From an uncultured Campylobacterales bacterium (lineage in GTDB: Bacteria; Campylobacterota; Campylobacteria; Campylobacterales; Arcobacteraceae), in the NCBI GenBank assembly GCA_947503785.1, contig CANNFB010000009.1, forward strand, positions 37,037-101,036: a DNA stretch of 64,000 bases. The letters are read 5' to 3'. The translations under genes were made by a program, and so were the position numbers. Below the pieces are notes generated by a model that was not told the DNA's origin, did not search any database, and saw only the letters and a program-made list of their open reading frames with translations. Shown here in pieces: positions 26,621-36,016 of the stretch. Position 1 is the first letter of the stretch; each line of letters begins with the position of its first letter.

Positions 26621-28096
26621 ATGAAATTATTATTATGTTTATTAATCTGCTCAAGTGTTATCTTTGCAAAAGCAAAAGAATTTACATTAAAAGAAGCAAT
26701 AAATATTGCTTTAGAAAATAATCATCAAAGTAAGATTTCAAAAGTTGCACTAGAAATTGCAAATACTCAATATAACCAAGCACTTAGTGCAAATTATCCA
26801 GCCTTAAATGCAATGGTTGTCGGACAGAGACTGAACGAAGATCTTATTTTTCAGCAAAGAGGTTCATTTACTTTACCATCAGATGTAAGTAAGACATTTG
26901 CTCTTGCTAATACTTTAAATACTAATTTTGTAGTACCTGCAGAATTAGCTGCGTATGGAATAACAACTGTTGACCAATATAGAGCATTTATATCAGCTGA
27001 TACTACTATTCTACCTGAAGGTCAACTATCTGCAGATATAGATTCTAAAGCATTAGGTCGAGATACTATAAAAGCCTCCTTAAATCTTTTATATCCCTTA
27101 TTTACAGGTGGAAAAATATCTTCTGTAATCCAACAAGCTAAATTAAATAAATTATTAGCAATGAATACAATAAGAAGAAATGATTTAGAAGTGATTTATG
27201 ATATTAAAAAATATTTCTATGGATATGTCCTAACAAATGAATTGTATAAAATAGCAAAATCAACGCTTGATAGAATGACTTATATATCTACTCTAACAAA
27301 ACAGTTTTATGAAAGTGGAGAGTCTTTAAATGTTAAAAAAACAGATTATCTATCTATCCAAGTTACAGTTGCTTTAATAGAATCAATTGTTGCAAAAATT
27401 GAAGCAAATAGATTTATGGTTACATCAGCTTTATCAAATGCAATGGGTTTAGCATGGGATAGTGAAATCAAACCAAGATATACTAATAATGAGTTATTAC
27501 CTCCAAAATATTCTTTATCAAAATTAGTTCAAGATGCATATAGAACAAATAGTGATATTAGGAAAATGGATATTGCTTTGAAAATATCAAAGGAACAAAT
27601 AAAAGAACAAAAAGCTGGGCATTATCCTAGTGTTGCTTTAATGGGTGAGCTTGCACATACATATAACTCTTATGAATATGGATATTTATCTGATGACAAA
27701 GAAAACACATGGAATATAGGTTTCGCAGCAGAAATACCACTTTTTGATGGTTTTAAGACTACAAATATGGTAAGTGAAAAAAAATTAGAGAAAAAGAAAC
27801 TATATTTATTACAAGATATGTTAAAGGAAGGAGTTGCAATACAAATTAAGAATGAACTTAATAACGCACTTCTTGGTTTTAAACAAATCCAGACACTAAA
27901 AAAAGCAAAAAAATTAGCACAAGCTAGTAGAGAATTAAATGTAAGAGGTTATCAAATAGATGCTATTGAACCAAAAAGTGTAATAGAAGCACAATATATT
28001 GAATCTTATGTAAAAGCTGATTATTTAAAATATATTCATGATTATTTATTATCTTTAGCAAAAATTGATAAGTTAATAGGGCAAGAAGTAAAGTAA
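26621..28096 (+). CDS. TolC-family outer membrane efflux protein
   Basis: A 491-residue outer-membrane channel protein of the TolC/OEP family. It has a signal peptide ending near FAKA (residue 18), the early FTLKEAINIALENNHQSKIS helix, and two OEP repeats (about residues 20-290 and 300-490), each with long helices; the second contains the typical NIGFAAEIPLFDGFKT strand, and the first has INLLYPLFTGGK-like KASLNLLYPLFTGG. No RND or ABC efflux partners follow here, so the pump it serves is not known. Confidence 0.9.
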   Translation: MKLLLCLLICSSVIFAKAKEFTLKEAINIALENNHQSKISKVALEIANTQYNQALSANYPALNAMVVGQRLNEDLIFQQRGSFTLPSDVSKTFALANTLNTNFVVPAELAAYGITTVDQYRAFISADTTILPEGQLSADIDSKALGRDTIKASLNLLYPLFTGGKISSVIQQAKLNKLLAMNTIRRNDLEVIYDIKKYFYGYVLTNELYKIAKSTLDRMTYISTLTKQFYESGESLNVKKTDYLSIQVTVALIESIVAKIEANRFMVTSALSNAMGLAWDSEIKPRYTNNELLPPKYSLSKLVQDAYRTNSDIRKMDIALKISKEQIKEQKAGHYPSVALMGELAHTYNSYEYGYLSDDKENTWNIGFAAEIPLFDGFKTTNMVSEKKLEKKKLYLLQDMLKEGVAIQIKNELNNALLGFKQIQTLKKAKKLAQASRELNVRGYQIDAIEPKSVIEAQYIESYVKADYLKYIHDYLLSLAKIDKLIGQEVK

Positions 28097-28148
28097 AAAA
28101 TTAGCTTTATTTCTGCTACTATTAATTTAAAAAAGATATAATGTCCAA

Positions 28149-29576
28149 ATGAAAAAAATCTTGATTATTTTAGACGGTATTGTTGCAAAAAAACTAATGC
28201 ACAGAATCGTAGAAGCAAATACTGGCGAGAACGCTTATGATATTATATATATGAGTGATGTTATTCTTCCTGTTCAAAAACCTTCGAATTTTACTTTTTA
28301 TAAATTTGACCCAACATCAAAATCAAAACTTGCAATGGTTTTAGATAAAAATATTCATACAGAAGTATTAATCGCACTTAACTCAAAAGATGAGATGATT
28401 AATGTAACTAAGAATATTAGAAGTCATAAAAAAAACTTGCAAATGACAGTTTTAGATTATTGGGGATTAGATTTTAAAGACCAATATATAAATGTATATA
28501 AAGGTATAGATGTTCTTGCAAATGGAATGGTTGAAAGACTTCCAAATATTCCTGTAGTTGCCCAAAATATTGGTTTAAAACAGGGTGAAATTATGGAAAT
28601 TAGAGTTCCTTTTGGGAGTTCTTATGCATATAGATATCTAGGTTCAATTGAGCAAAAAGAGTGGAAAATATTTGCACTTTATAGAAATCAACAACTTGTA
28701 AATATCAAACCTTCATTAGTATTAAAACCAAATGATGTAATCTTAGTAGTTGGAAAACCTTATGTTTTAATGCAAGTTTATAATGCAATTGGTAAAACGC
28801 AAGGGCAATTTCCTATGCCTTTTGGGCACAATATTTATTTATACCTAGACCTTTATTTACAAGATGAAATGAGTGTAAAAAAAGCTATTGAAGAAGCTAA
28901 AACATTAAATCAAAGATTAAAGAATAATAAATTAATTATTAGAATTACAAGACCAACAACGCCTGCTATTATGAATTATATAAAAGAAAAATTAAAATAT
29001 TTTGATAGCATTATTGTTAGAATTGATTATTCAAGTAAGGGTCTTAATAAAATTTTAAAAGAAGACTTTAGAAAATATGATATTGGAATGATGATTTTAA
29101 CACAAGAAATGTTTAAAGCTAAAGACTCTTTAAAAAATATAATTAACTTTAAAGTACCTATTTTTAAATTAGGAAATGAGAGTTTAAAATCTATAAAACA
29201 GACTGTAGTATTATTAAATGATACTCACTCTTATGAGCAAATATCTCCGATTGTATTTGATGTTGCAAGTCAAATAAAAACAAAAACAAGAATTTTTGAT
29301 TTAGATCCAATTGGTGAAGAAGAAGATAAAACAAATTTATTAGATCATTTTGAAAATCTTGCAAAGATATTTAATGAAAAAATCGAAATAGTATCAAATA
29401 ATGAAAATCCAATAAGAGAATTAAAAAAAGAAAAAAATATGCTTCAAATTTTACCTTTAAAGCAAGAAATGCTTAAAAAAAGATTTTCATGGAAGTTCTT
29501 CTATACAAATACTGATTTTATCTCTTTTGATATGAACAAATATAACCAATTATTAGTTCCAATAGTTGAAGAATAA
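28149..29576 (+). CDS. TrkA-related NAD-binding/regulatory protein (COG3400-like)
   Basis: A 475-residue soluble protein. The N-terminus (MKKILIILDGIVAKKLMHRI) looks like a Rossmann-type RCK/TrkA-N domain, and residues about 150-215 (EIMEIRVPFGSSYAYRYLG ... NDVILVVGKP) match a TrkA-C domain, which binds small ligands in potassium channels and transporters. The C-terminal half has repeating alpha/beta pattern without a motif I know. Such a protein is conserved in Campylobacterota, as I recall, and may regulate potassium uptake. It has no membrane segment. An aminotransferase gene follows after 20 bases. Confidence 0.7.
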   Translation: MKKILIILDGIVAKKLMHRIVEANTGENAYDIIYMSDVILPVQKPSNFTFYKFDPTSKSKLAMVLDKNIHTEVLIALNSKDEMINVTKNIRSHKKNLQMTVLDYWGLDFKDQYINVYKGIDVLANGMVERLPNIPVVAQNIGLKQGEIMEIRVPFGSSYAYRYLGSIEQKEWKIFALYRNQQLVNIKPSLVLKPNDVILVVGKPYVLMQVYNAIGKTQGQFPMPFGHNIYLYLDLYLQDEMSVKKAIEEAKTLNQRLKNNKLIIRITRPTTPAIMNYIKEKLKYFDSIIVRIDYSSKGLNKILKEDFRKYDIGMMILTQEMFKAKDSLKNIINFKVPIFKLGNESLKSIKQTVVLLNDTHSYEQISPIVFDVASQIKTKTRIFDLDPIGEEEDKTNLLDHFENLAKIFNEKIEIVSNNENPIRELKKEKNMLQILPLKQEMLKKRFSWKFFYTNTDFISFDMNKYNQLLVPIVEE

Positions 29577-29596
29577 TAGATATTAAGGAAAAATAA

Positions 29597-30727
29597 ATGA
29601 ATTTTGAAAAATACCCTTTCGAAAGATTAACAGAAATTTTAGCAGATATTACACCTAATGAAAATTATGAATTATCTGCTTTAACTATTGGTGAACCAAA
29701 GTTTGAAACACCAGATTTTATACAAGAGACTTTAAAACAATCAACTTCTTTGTTGAAAAAATATCCAGCATCAGCAGGAATTCCTGAACTTAAAGATTCG
29801 ATGATTAATTTTGTAAATAAAAGGTTTGATGTTACTTTAGATTACACACAAATTATTCCAACTTTTGGAACAAGAGAAGTGTTATTTAACTTTCCTCAAT
29901 TTGCATTATTTGATATAAAAAATCCAACTATTGCTTTTACAAATCCTTTTTATCAAATTTATGAAGGTGCTGCAATAGCTAGTAGAGCAGAAGTTATTCA
30001 TATTGATTTAGTAAAAGAGAATAATTTTAAAGCGCACTTGAGTGATGAGCAATTAAAAAAATGTGATTTAGTTGTATTAAACTTTCCAAATAACCCAACT
30101 TCTGCCTCTATGAGTAAAGAAGAATTGGGAGAGTGGGTAGAAAAAGCTTTAAAATATGATTTTATTTTAATAAATGATGAGTGTTATTCAGAAATTTATT
30201 TTGATGATAACAATAAACCAGCTTCACTTTTAGAAGCTAGTATTCTAGTTGGAAATGATAAATTTAAAAATGTTTTAGTAATGAACTCGATTTCAAAAAG
30301 ATCTTCAGCCCCAGGATTAAGAAGTGGATTTATTGCAGGAGATGCAAAGATACTTAAAAATTATATGCAATATAGAACTTATGTAGGTTGTGCTTCACCC
30401 GTTCCTCTTCAGTACGCTGCTGCTGATGCTTGGAATGAAGAGAGCCATGTAGAGTATTTTAGAAGTATTTACAAGAAAAACTTTGAACTTGCACGTGAAA
30501 TATTAGGAGTAAAAACTCCACAAGCAACTTTTTATATTTGGTTAGAAGTTGATGATGAAATAGAATTTACAAGAAATTTATATAAAGAAAAAAATATAAA
30601 AGTACTTCCAGGTTCTTTTCTAGGTAGAGAAGGAATTGGAAAAGGTTATGTACGAATAGCCTTAGTTGAAAATGCGCAAAAAACAGAAGAAGTATTAAAA
30701 AGATTAAAGGATTTTATTGATGGATAA
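29597..30727 (+). CDS. Class I/II aminotransferase (possibly succinyldiaminopimelate aminotransferase)
   Basis: A 376-residue fold-type I PLP enzyme. Visible elements are TIGEPKFETPDFI and KYPASAGIPELKDSM at the start, FPNNPTSASMSKEEL, LINDECYSEIYFDD, and the PLP-lysine region NSISKRSSAPGLRSGF. The order matches DapC-type enzymes of lysine and peptidoglycan synthesis, and the gene is followed by murC one gene later, which supports a cell-wall role. Substrate is not proven; aspartate or other amino acids are possible. A strong AAGGA Shine-Dalgarno precedes it. Confidence 0.82.
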   Translation: MNFEKYPFERLTEILADITPNENYELSALTIGEPKFETPDFIQETLKQSTSLLKKYPASAGIPELKDSMINFVNKRFDVTLDYTQIIPTFGTREVLFNFPQFALFDIKNPTIAFTNPFYQIYEGAAIASRAEVIHIDLVKENNFKAHLSDEQLKKCDLVVLNFPNNPTSASMSKEELGEWVEKALKYDFILINDECYSEIYFDDNNKPASLLEASILVGNDKFKNVLVMNSISKRSSAPGLRSGFIAGDAKILKNYMQYRTYVGCASPVPLQYAAADAWNEESHVEYFRSIYKKNFELAREILGVKTPQATFYIWLEVDDEIEFTRNLYKEKNIKVLPGSFLGREGIGKGYVRIALVENAQKTEEVLKRLKDFIDG

Positions 30728-31301
30728 AGAGCAGTTAAACGATGCAAGAACAAATCCAGACTTTCTAAAGTATTTAGAAGAGGCTAGAGTTAAATCTATT
30801 GCAGAAAAGAATATAAATGTAATGTATGAAACATTAGATTCAATGTTAATTTTGGATTTAGATGAAGAAAAGATAAACAAACTTTATGAAGAAATTTTAA
30901 AAACTTCTTTTGAAAATGTTGAGCAAATTGTAAATAAAAATGAAAAATTAAAATTAAAAAATGAAAACTTACTTTATGTAAGAGCTTTTTATGAACATGC
31001 AATTGAAAAGTGGTCGTATGATAATTTTGATGGGGCTAAAGAGCTAGTTTTTGTTTTAGCTAACATAATTGATGATGAGCCACTTGAAAAGGCTTTAAAT
31101 GTTTTATTAATAGTTTTATCAACTAGAAATCAATTAGATTTTTTCTATGATACAAGTGTTGATCTTGAAAAAGAAAGTAGTGAAGAAAAATACGGATATT
31201 TTATTATGAATTTTAAATTCAATACAGATGAATTTTTAAATGACAATAAAGAGACACTTGAAAAAGAATATAAAAATTTAAAACATTTATTGGATAGCTA
31301 A
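30720..31301 (+). CDS. Conserved hypothetical protein between aminotransferase and murC
   Basis: Unknown function. A 193-residue acidic, mostly helical cytoplasmic protein with no signal or membrane segment. The ATG at 30720 is preferred over the in-frame TTG at 30717 because AAAGGA lies at good spacing. It overlaps the aminotransferase by 8 bases, and its TAA shares a base with the ATG of murC (TAATG), so the three genes are translationally coupled. The tight coupling suggests a link to cell-wall synthesis or lysine synthesis, which is inference. Confidence 0.75.
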   Translation: MDKEQLNDARTNPDFLKYLEEARVKSIAEKNINVMYETLDSMLILDLDEEKINKLYEEILKTSFENVEQIVNKNEKLKLKNENLLYVRAFYEHAIEKWSYDNFDGAKELVFVLANIIDDEPLEKALNVLLIVLSTRNQLDFFYDTSVDLEKESSEEKYGYFIMNFKFNTDEFLNDNKETLEKEYKNLKHLLDS

Positions 31302-32605
31302 TGAAAGTACATTTTATAGGAATAGGTGGAATTGGACTTTCTGCACTAGCACGATTTTTAAATAATGATGGCCATGAAATAAGTGGTTCAGATATGAAAA
31401 GCTCACCTATTACAAATGAGCTTCAAAAAGAAGGTATTGCTGTTTCTTGTCCTCAACAAGCTTCAAATATTAAAGATGATTTTGACCTAGTAATATACTC
31501 AGCAGCTGTTACAGATGAGAACCCAGAATTAATTCAATCAAGAGTTAAACAAATTAGAACTCTTTCACGAAAAGAAGCCTTACCTATTATTTTAGGGGAC
31601 AAGAAAAACTACTGTGTTGCAGGTGCACATGGAAAATCTACAACAACAGCAATTTTAGCTTCTATACTTCAAAGTTCAGCACTAATTGGTGCAATCTCAA
31701 AAGAGTTTGGCTCAAACTTTAAATATGTAAATGATTTAGTAGCTTTTGAAGCAGATGAATCTGATGCATCTTTTTTACTTTCAAACCCTTATTGTGCAAT
31801 TGTAACAAATGCAGAACCTGAGCATATGGAATATTATCATTATGACTATGATAAGTTTTATGGTTCGTATGAAAGTTTTATAGGACTTGCTACAAAAAGA
31901 GTTTTAAATGGCGAAGATAAAGATATTCAGAAATTAAAAATTGAAGAAGCTACTTACCTTTATCCAAGTATTGATATTAAAAATTTATCATACACACTTA
32001 AAGATAAAGAGCCATGTACTAGATTTGAGTTAAAAGATTTAGGTACTTTTGAGGTTTGGGGCTTTGGATATCATATTGCAGTTGATGCATCTTTGGCAAT
32101 ATTAGCCGCACTTAATGAGCTTGATATTGAAAGTATTAGAACTAACCTTTTAAAATATAAAGGTATTAAAAAAAGATTTGATGTAGTTCAAGCAAATGAT
32201 AAATTTGTTGTAATTGATGATTATGCACATCATCCAACTGAGATTGAAGTAACTATGAAATCAGTTGAATTGTATGACAATCTAACAAATCTAAATAACA
32301 GAATAGTTTTATGGCAGCCTCATAAATATTCACGAACAAGTGATAATCTTGAAGGCTTTAAAAAATGCTTTAGAAGATGTGATGAGCTAGTAATTTTACC
32401 TATATGGACAATTCCAGGTGAACAAAAAATTGATATTGATTTTGAAAAAGAATTTGCTGTATATAATCCAATTTTTGCAGATAGAATTTCTTCAACAAAT
32501 GGAAGAATTGATTTAATTAAAGATGAAAAGATTATAAAAAGTTATGATAAAGGAATATTCTTAGGAGTAGGTGCTGGAGATATTACTTATCAGCTTAGAC
32601 ATTAA
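31301..32605 (+). CDS. murC: UDP-N-acetylmuramate--L-alanine ligase MurC
   Basis: MurC adds L-alanine to UDP-MurNAc in the first peptide step of peptidoglycan synthesis. The 434-residue protein has the UDP-binding N-terminus HFIGIGGIGLSALARFL, the ATP loop VAGAHGKSTTTA, EADESDASFL, NAEPEHMEYY, and the C-terminal DDYAHHPTEI and LWQPHKYSRT. It is shorter than the E. coli enzyme (491) but within the range for Campylobacterota. Its start overlaps the previous stop by one base. Confidence 0.95.
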   Translation: MKVHFIGIGGIGLSALARFLNNDGHEISGSDMKSSPITNELQKEGIAVSCPQQASNIKDDFDLVIYSAAVTDENPELIQSRVKQIRTLSRKEALPIILGDKKNYCVAGAHGKSTTTAILASILQSSALIGAISKEFGSNFKYVNDLVAFEADESDASFLLSNPYCAIVTNAEPEHMEYYHYDYDKFYGSYESFIGLATKRVLNGEDKDIQKLKIEEATYLYPSIDIKNLSYTLKDKEPCTRFELKDLGTFEVWGFGYHIAVDASLAILAALNELDIESIRTNLLKYKGIKKRFDVVQANDKFVVIDDYAHHPTEIEVTMKSVELYDNLTNLNNRIVLWQPHKYSRTSDNLEGFKKCFRRCDELVILPIWTIPGEQKIDIDFEKEFAVYNPIFADRISSTNGRIDLIKDEKIIKSYDKGIFLGVGAGDITYQLRH

Positions 32606-32610
32606 TTAAT

Positions 32611-32640
32611 AAACTGCTTTAATATTTAATAAAGCAGTTT
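32611..32640 (+). terminator. Hairpin after murC
   Basis: An 11-bp perfect inverted repeat AAACTGCTTTA / TAAAGCAGTTT with an 8-base loop follows murC by five bases. No clean T-run follows, so termination is probably partial. Confidence 0.5.
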
Positions 32641-32679
32641 ATACTAAAATTATATATTAGTCTTTAAAAGGCGGATAGT

Positions 32680-33870
32680 ATGAAGATTTTAGTTAGAAAG
32701 TTTTTACAAAAAGAATCAACAGCTGGCATTATATTAATGATCGTTACGGTTCTTGCTTTAATATTTAGCAATACATTTTTATCAGAATTCTATACGGGTT
32801 TTTTACACACTATCATTGAGTTTAAAATAGGTACTCTGCTAGAAATATCAAAACCATTAATCCTTTGGGTAAATGATGGCTTAATGGCAATATTCTTTCT
32901 TCTTATTGGTTTAGAAATAAAGAGAGAACTCTTACTAGGACATCTTTCCACTATTTCAAAAATCGCATTGCCAGGAATTGCTGCTATTGGCGGAATGTTA
33001 GTTCCTGCTTTAATATATGTATTTTTTAATTATGATAATGAATTTGCTCTTCGAGGTTGGGCAATTCCAACTGCAACTGATATTGCTTTTGCTTTAGGAA
33101 TTGTGGCCTTACTTGGCAAAAGAGTACCAGTTTCTTTAAAAATATTTCTAATGGCATTGGCTATTTTCGATGATCTTGGAGCGATTTTAATAATCGCATT
33201 TTTCTATACCTCTAGCTTATCTCTTACTTCTTTATTATCTGCATTAGTTTGTATAATTATCTTAATTTCAATGAATAAAATGCAAGTAACACTCGTAAGT
33301 GCTTATGCTTTAGTGGGAATGATCTTATGGGTTTTTGTATTAAAATCTGGTGTTCATGCAACATTAGCTGGAATTATTTTAGCCTTTACAATTCCACTTA
33401 ATGCAATTAATGAAAAAAGGAAACGTGTATCACCTGTAAAAAGCTTGCAACACTATATACACTTTTGGGTTGCTTTTTATATTTTGCCAATCTTTGCCTT
33501 TGTAAATGCTGGAATTGACTTAAGAACTTTAGATATGTCTGCTGTTTTTAATCCCGTATCATTAGGAATTATTTTAGGGCTTTTCCTTGGTAAACAAATT
33601 GGAGTATTTTTATTTGTTTATTTAGCTGTAAAGTTTAAATGGGCAAAACTTCCTAAATGCACTAGTTGGGCACAAATATATGGAATAAGTGTACTTACGG
33701 GTATTGGTTTTACCATGAGTTTATTTATAGATTCTCTAGCTTTTGAAGATTCATCAATGTTCTTTTATACTGATAAATTAGCTATTTTAATTGGTTCTTT
33801 ATTATCTGGTATTGTTGGGTATTTAATTTTATTAAAAGTAAAAGGAAAAAAACATTGCTCTGTTTCTTAA
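32680..33870 (+). CDS. nhaA: Na+/H+ antiporter NhaA
   Basis: NhaA exchanges two protons for one sodium ion across the inner membrane. The 396-residue protein has about 11-12 hydrophobic segments and the family motifs FFLLIGLEIKRELLLG, PTATDIAFALGIVALLG with the ion-binding Asp pair region, ALAIFDDLGAI (Asp-Asp), and VLTGIGFTMSLFI. Length is normal. It has an AAAGGCGGA-like Shine-Dalgarno. Its 3' end overlaps dprA by four bases in convergent orientation. It fits a marine or salt-exposed host. Confidence 0.96.
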   Translation: MKILVRKFLQKESTAGIILMIVTVLALIFSNTFLSEFYTGFLHTIIEFKIGTLLEISKPLILWVNDGLMAIFFLLIGLEIKRELLLGHLSTISKIALPGIAAIGGMLVPALIYVFFNYDNEFALRGWAIPTATDIAFALGIVALLGKRVPVSLKIFLMALAIFDDLGAILIIAFFYTSSLSLTSLLSALVCIIILISMNKMQVTLVSAYALVGMILWVFVLKSGVHATLAGIILAFTIPLNAINEKRKRVSPVKSLQHYIHFWVAFYILPIFAFVNAGIDLRTLDMSAVFNPVSLGIILGLFLGKQIGVFLFVYLAVKFKWAKLPKCTSWAQIYGISVLTGIGFTMSLFIDSLAFEDSSMFFYTDKLAILIGSLLSGIVGYLILLKVKGKKHCSVS

Positions 33871-34643
33871 ACTAAAGATATTCGTGCATTGTTAATAGTA
33901 ATTTTTCCTTCTAATTCATATTCTAGTACTCTATTTCCAAATTTTAAAATAGCCTCTTCATAACTTGGGTTACTTTCACAAAATAGTAAAAGTTCATCTG
34001 TGACTTTTTCTATTTTATTTGTATTCGTAAATTGTGATATAAATTCATCAACATCATAAATAGGTTCAACTAAACCTTTTTTTACTAACTCTTGTGTTCC
34101 TAAACTTTCATTTATTCTATGAGGTAATGTATAAATCTTTTTTTTCATTTTGATTGCATATTGTACGGAGGTAAGACTTCCTGAGTTTAAATCAGCTTGT
34201 GTAACTATTAAAATATCGCCAAGTGCTACAACTATTTCATTTCTTAGAACAAAGGTATAATTTCTAGCTTTTTCACCTGCTTTATATGCTGATATTACTA
34301 AACCATTTTCTTCAATACTTGTAATAAGGTTTTTATTTACACTTGGATATCTTATATCTAAACCATTTGCGACAACTGCAATTGTATTTTTAGGTTTTGC
34401 TGCAAGATGAGAAATAGCATCAACACCCATAGCAGCTCCACTTACTATGCAAATATCTAAAGAAGATAGTTTGTGAGCTAACTTATGAGTGAACTCTTTA
34501 GTATAAGAATTTGGCCTTCTAGTACCTATTATTGATATCTTTTTCTTTTTTAGAAGTTCAGTATTTCCAATATAAAAAAGTTCTTTTGGGTATTTTTTCA
34601 TTGATTTTAATTCTGGAATATTAAAGATAAGTTTTTCAATCAT
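33867..34643 (-). CDS. dprA: DNA processing protein DprA
   Basis: DprA loads RecA on incoming single-stranded DNA in natural transformation. The 258-residue protein has the Rossmann-like core: YIGNTELLKKKKISIIGTRRPN, VSGAAMGVDAISHLAA, VVANGLDIRYPSVNK and LIVTQADLNSGSLTSVQYA. A short helical C-terminal part is left of the winged-helix domain seen in some families. The length is typical for Campylobacterota. It is convergent with nhaA, with a short promoter region upstream. Confidence 0.94.
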   Translation of the reverse strand: MIEKLIFNIPELKSMKKYPKELFYIGNTELLKKKKISIIGTRRPNSYTKEFTHKLAHKLSSLDICIVSGAAMGVDAISHLAAKPKNTIAVVANGLDIRYPSVNKNLITSIEENGLVISAYKAGEKARNYTFVLRNEIVVALGDILIVTQADLNSGSLTSVQYAIKMKKKIYTLPHRINESLGTQELVKKGLVEPIYDVDEFISQFTNTNKIEKVTDELLLFCESNPSYEEAILKFGNRVLEYELEGKITINNARISLV

Positions 34644-34711
34644 AAAAAGCCTTGTAAAATATTTATATAATAATATAATTTATTATATATTTAAAAGCTT
34701 AATTTTAAAAT

Positions 34712-34728
34712 CTTCATTGAATCTTCAT
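34712..34728 (+). promoter_or_regulatory. Direct-repeat operator, copy 1 (before the P460 gene)
   Basis: CTTCAT occurs twice with an 11-base period (CTTCATTGAATCTTCAT), directly upstream of an A/T-rich -10 region. The same layout occurs at 37017-37033. The 11-base tandem spacing is what OmpR/PhoB-type regulators bind, and such a regulator is encoded just downstream. Confidence 0.6.
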
Positions 34729-34768
34729 AATTAAAATATAAAATCTTTTTTAAATAAAAGGAGATAAT

Positions 34769-35296
34769 ATGAAAATATTAAAAAAAATTACATCGGTTTT
34801 ATTATTAAGTACGATAGCTTATTCATCTGATGTATACATTAGTGATATAACAAAAGTACCAGAACTAAAGATGAAAGGTACAAAGTTATCTTTTAAAGAA
34901 ATTGAAGGGTACCAAAATTATCAAATTGTAGCCACTCATTTTAGAAAAGATAAAAATGAACTAAGATATGTGTTAGCTAACCCTATAGCTTATAATGCTT
35001 TAAGAGAAAAAAAGAAAATTATGCCAGATGGTAGTAAAATTGTAAAGATTGGATGGACTGTTAATGATATGTCAACTTTTCCTACAGCACTTGAGGCGAA
35101 TGAAATACAAAGAGTTGAATATATGATAAAAGATAAAACTAAAGCTAGTGAAAGTGATGGTTGGGGATATGCAAGGTTTATAAAAAAGAATGGAAATTAT
35201 GAATCTTGGCAAGGTGATACTAAAAGTTGTGTAGCTTGTCATTCTATTGTTTCAAAAAATGATGCCATATTTACAGAATTTCAAAAAATGTTTTAA
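34769..35296 (+). CDS. Cytochrome P460-family c-type heme protein
   Basis: A 175-residue precursor with a Sec signal peptide (about residues 1-20) and one c-type heme motif CVACH near the C-terminus. The middle region (ATHFRKDKNELRYVLANPIAY, then DGSKIVKIGWTVND and GWGYARFIKKNG) is like the cytochrome P460 domain, whose members handle hydroxylamine or nitric oxide in the periplasm. A lysine that cross-links the heme in true P460 proteins cannot be assigned here. It is preceded by the direct-repeat operator and followed after 36 bases by the response regulator, so it is probably part of its operon. Its biological substrate is unknown. Confidence 0.75.
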   Translation: MKILKKITSVLLLSTIAYSSDVYISDITKVPELKMKGTKLSFKEIEGYQNYQIVATHFRKDKNELRYVLANPIAYNALREKKKIMPDGSKIVKIGWTVNDMSTFPTALEANEIQRVEYMIKDKTKASESDGWGYARFIKKNGNYESWQGDTKSCVACHSIVSKNDAIFTEFQKMF

Positions 35297-35332
35297 AATG
35301 TTATACTATTATTTATTATAATAAGAGGAATT

Positions 35333-36016
35333 ATGAAAAAAAGAATATTAATAGTTGAAGACGAAGAAAAAATTGTAAGCTTTATTAAAAATCGTCTAGA
35401 TAACGATATCTATGAAATAGATATCGCACTAGATGGAAAAGAAGCATTAAAAAGAATATCTTCACAAATCTATGATTTGATTACATTGGATGTGTTATTG
35501 CCATTCTTTAATGGTTTTGATATATGCAAAGAAATACGTAGTAAATCATCTAAGACTTTAATTATAATGATTAGTGCAATAGATGAAGAAGATTTCAAAA
35601 TTAAAGGTTATGACTTTGGAATAGATGATTATATTTCAAAACCTTTTTCTTCAAAAGAACTTGCATTAAAGATAAAATCACTTCTTAAAAGAAGAGAAGA
35701 GTTACTATCTTTATCCTCTCAAATTATTCCAAATATCATCATTGATGATAATCTAAAAAAGATATTAATAAATGGTTTTGAAATCAATTTTACTCCAAGT
35801 GAATATATGATTTTACATATTTTAATTCTAAATAAAAATAGAGTTTATTCTAGAAGAGAATTAGCTCAAATAATATATGATAGTGCTATTGGTGAAATAG
35901 ATGAGATAGGTATTAATAGTCATATTTATCATATAAGAGAAAAAGTAAAACAATTTTATGATAAAGATATTATCAAAACAATAAGAGGAATGGGATATAA
36001 AATAAATGAAAATTAA
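35333..36016 (+). CDS. OmpR-family response regulator
   Basis: A 227-residue regulator with a receiver domain (acidic pair at Asp10/Glu11, phospho-acceptor Asp53 in ITLDVLLPF, and Lys in DDYISKPF) and a C-terminal winged-helix DNA-binding domain (about residues 130-227: INFTPSEYMILHILIL, RRELAQIIYD, NSHIYHIREKVKQF, IKTIRGMGYKI). It overlaps the sensor kinase gene by 11 bases. Its likely sites are the paired CTTCAT repeats at 34712 and 37017, upstream of the P460 and AcfC-like genes. Confidence 0.93.
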   Translation: MKKRILIVEDEEKIVSFIKNRLDNDIYEIDIALDGKEALKRISSQIYDLITLDVLLPFFNGFDICKEIRSKSSKTLIIMISAIDEEDFKIKGYDFGIDDYISKPFSSKELALKIKSLLKRREELLSLSSQIIPNIIIDDNLKKILINGFEINFTPSEYMILHILILNKNRVYSRRELAQIIYDSAIGEIDEIGINSHIYHIREKVKQFYDKDIIKTIRGMGYKINEN

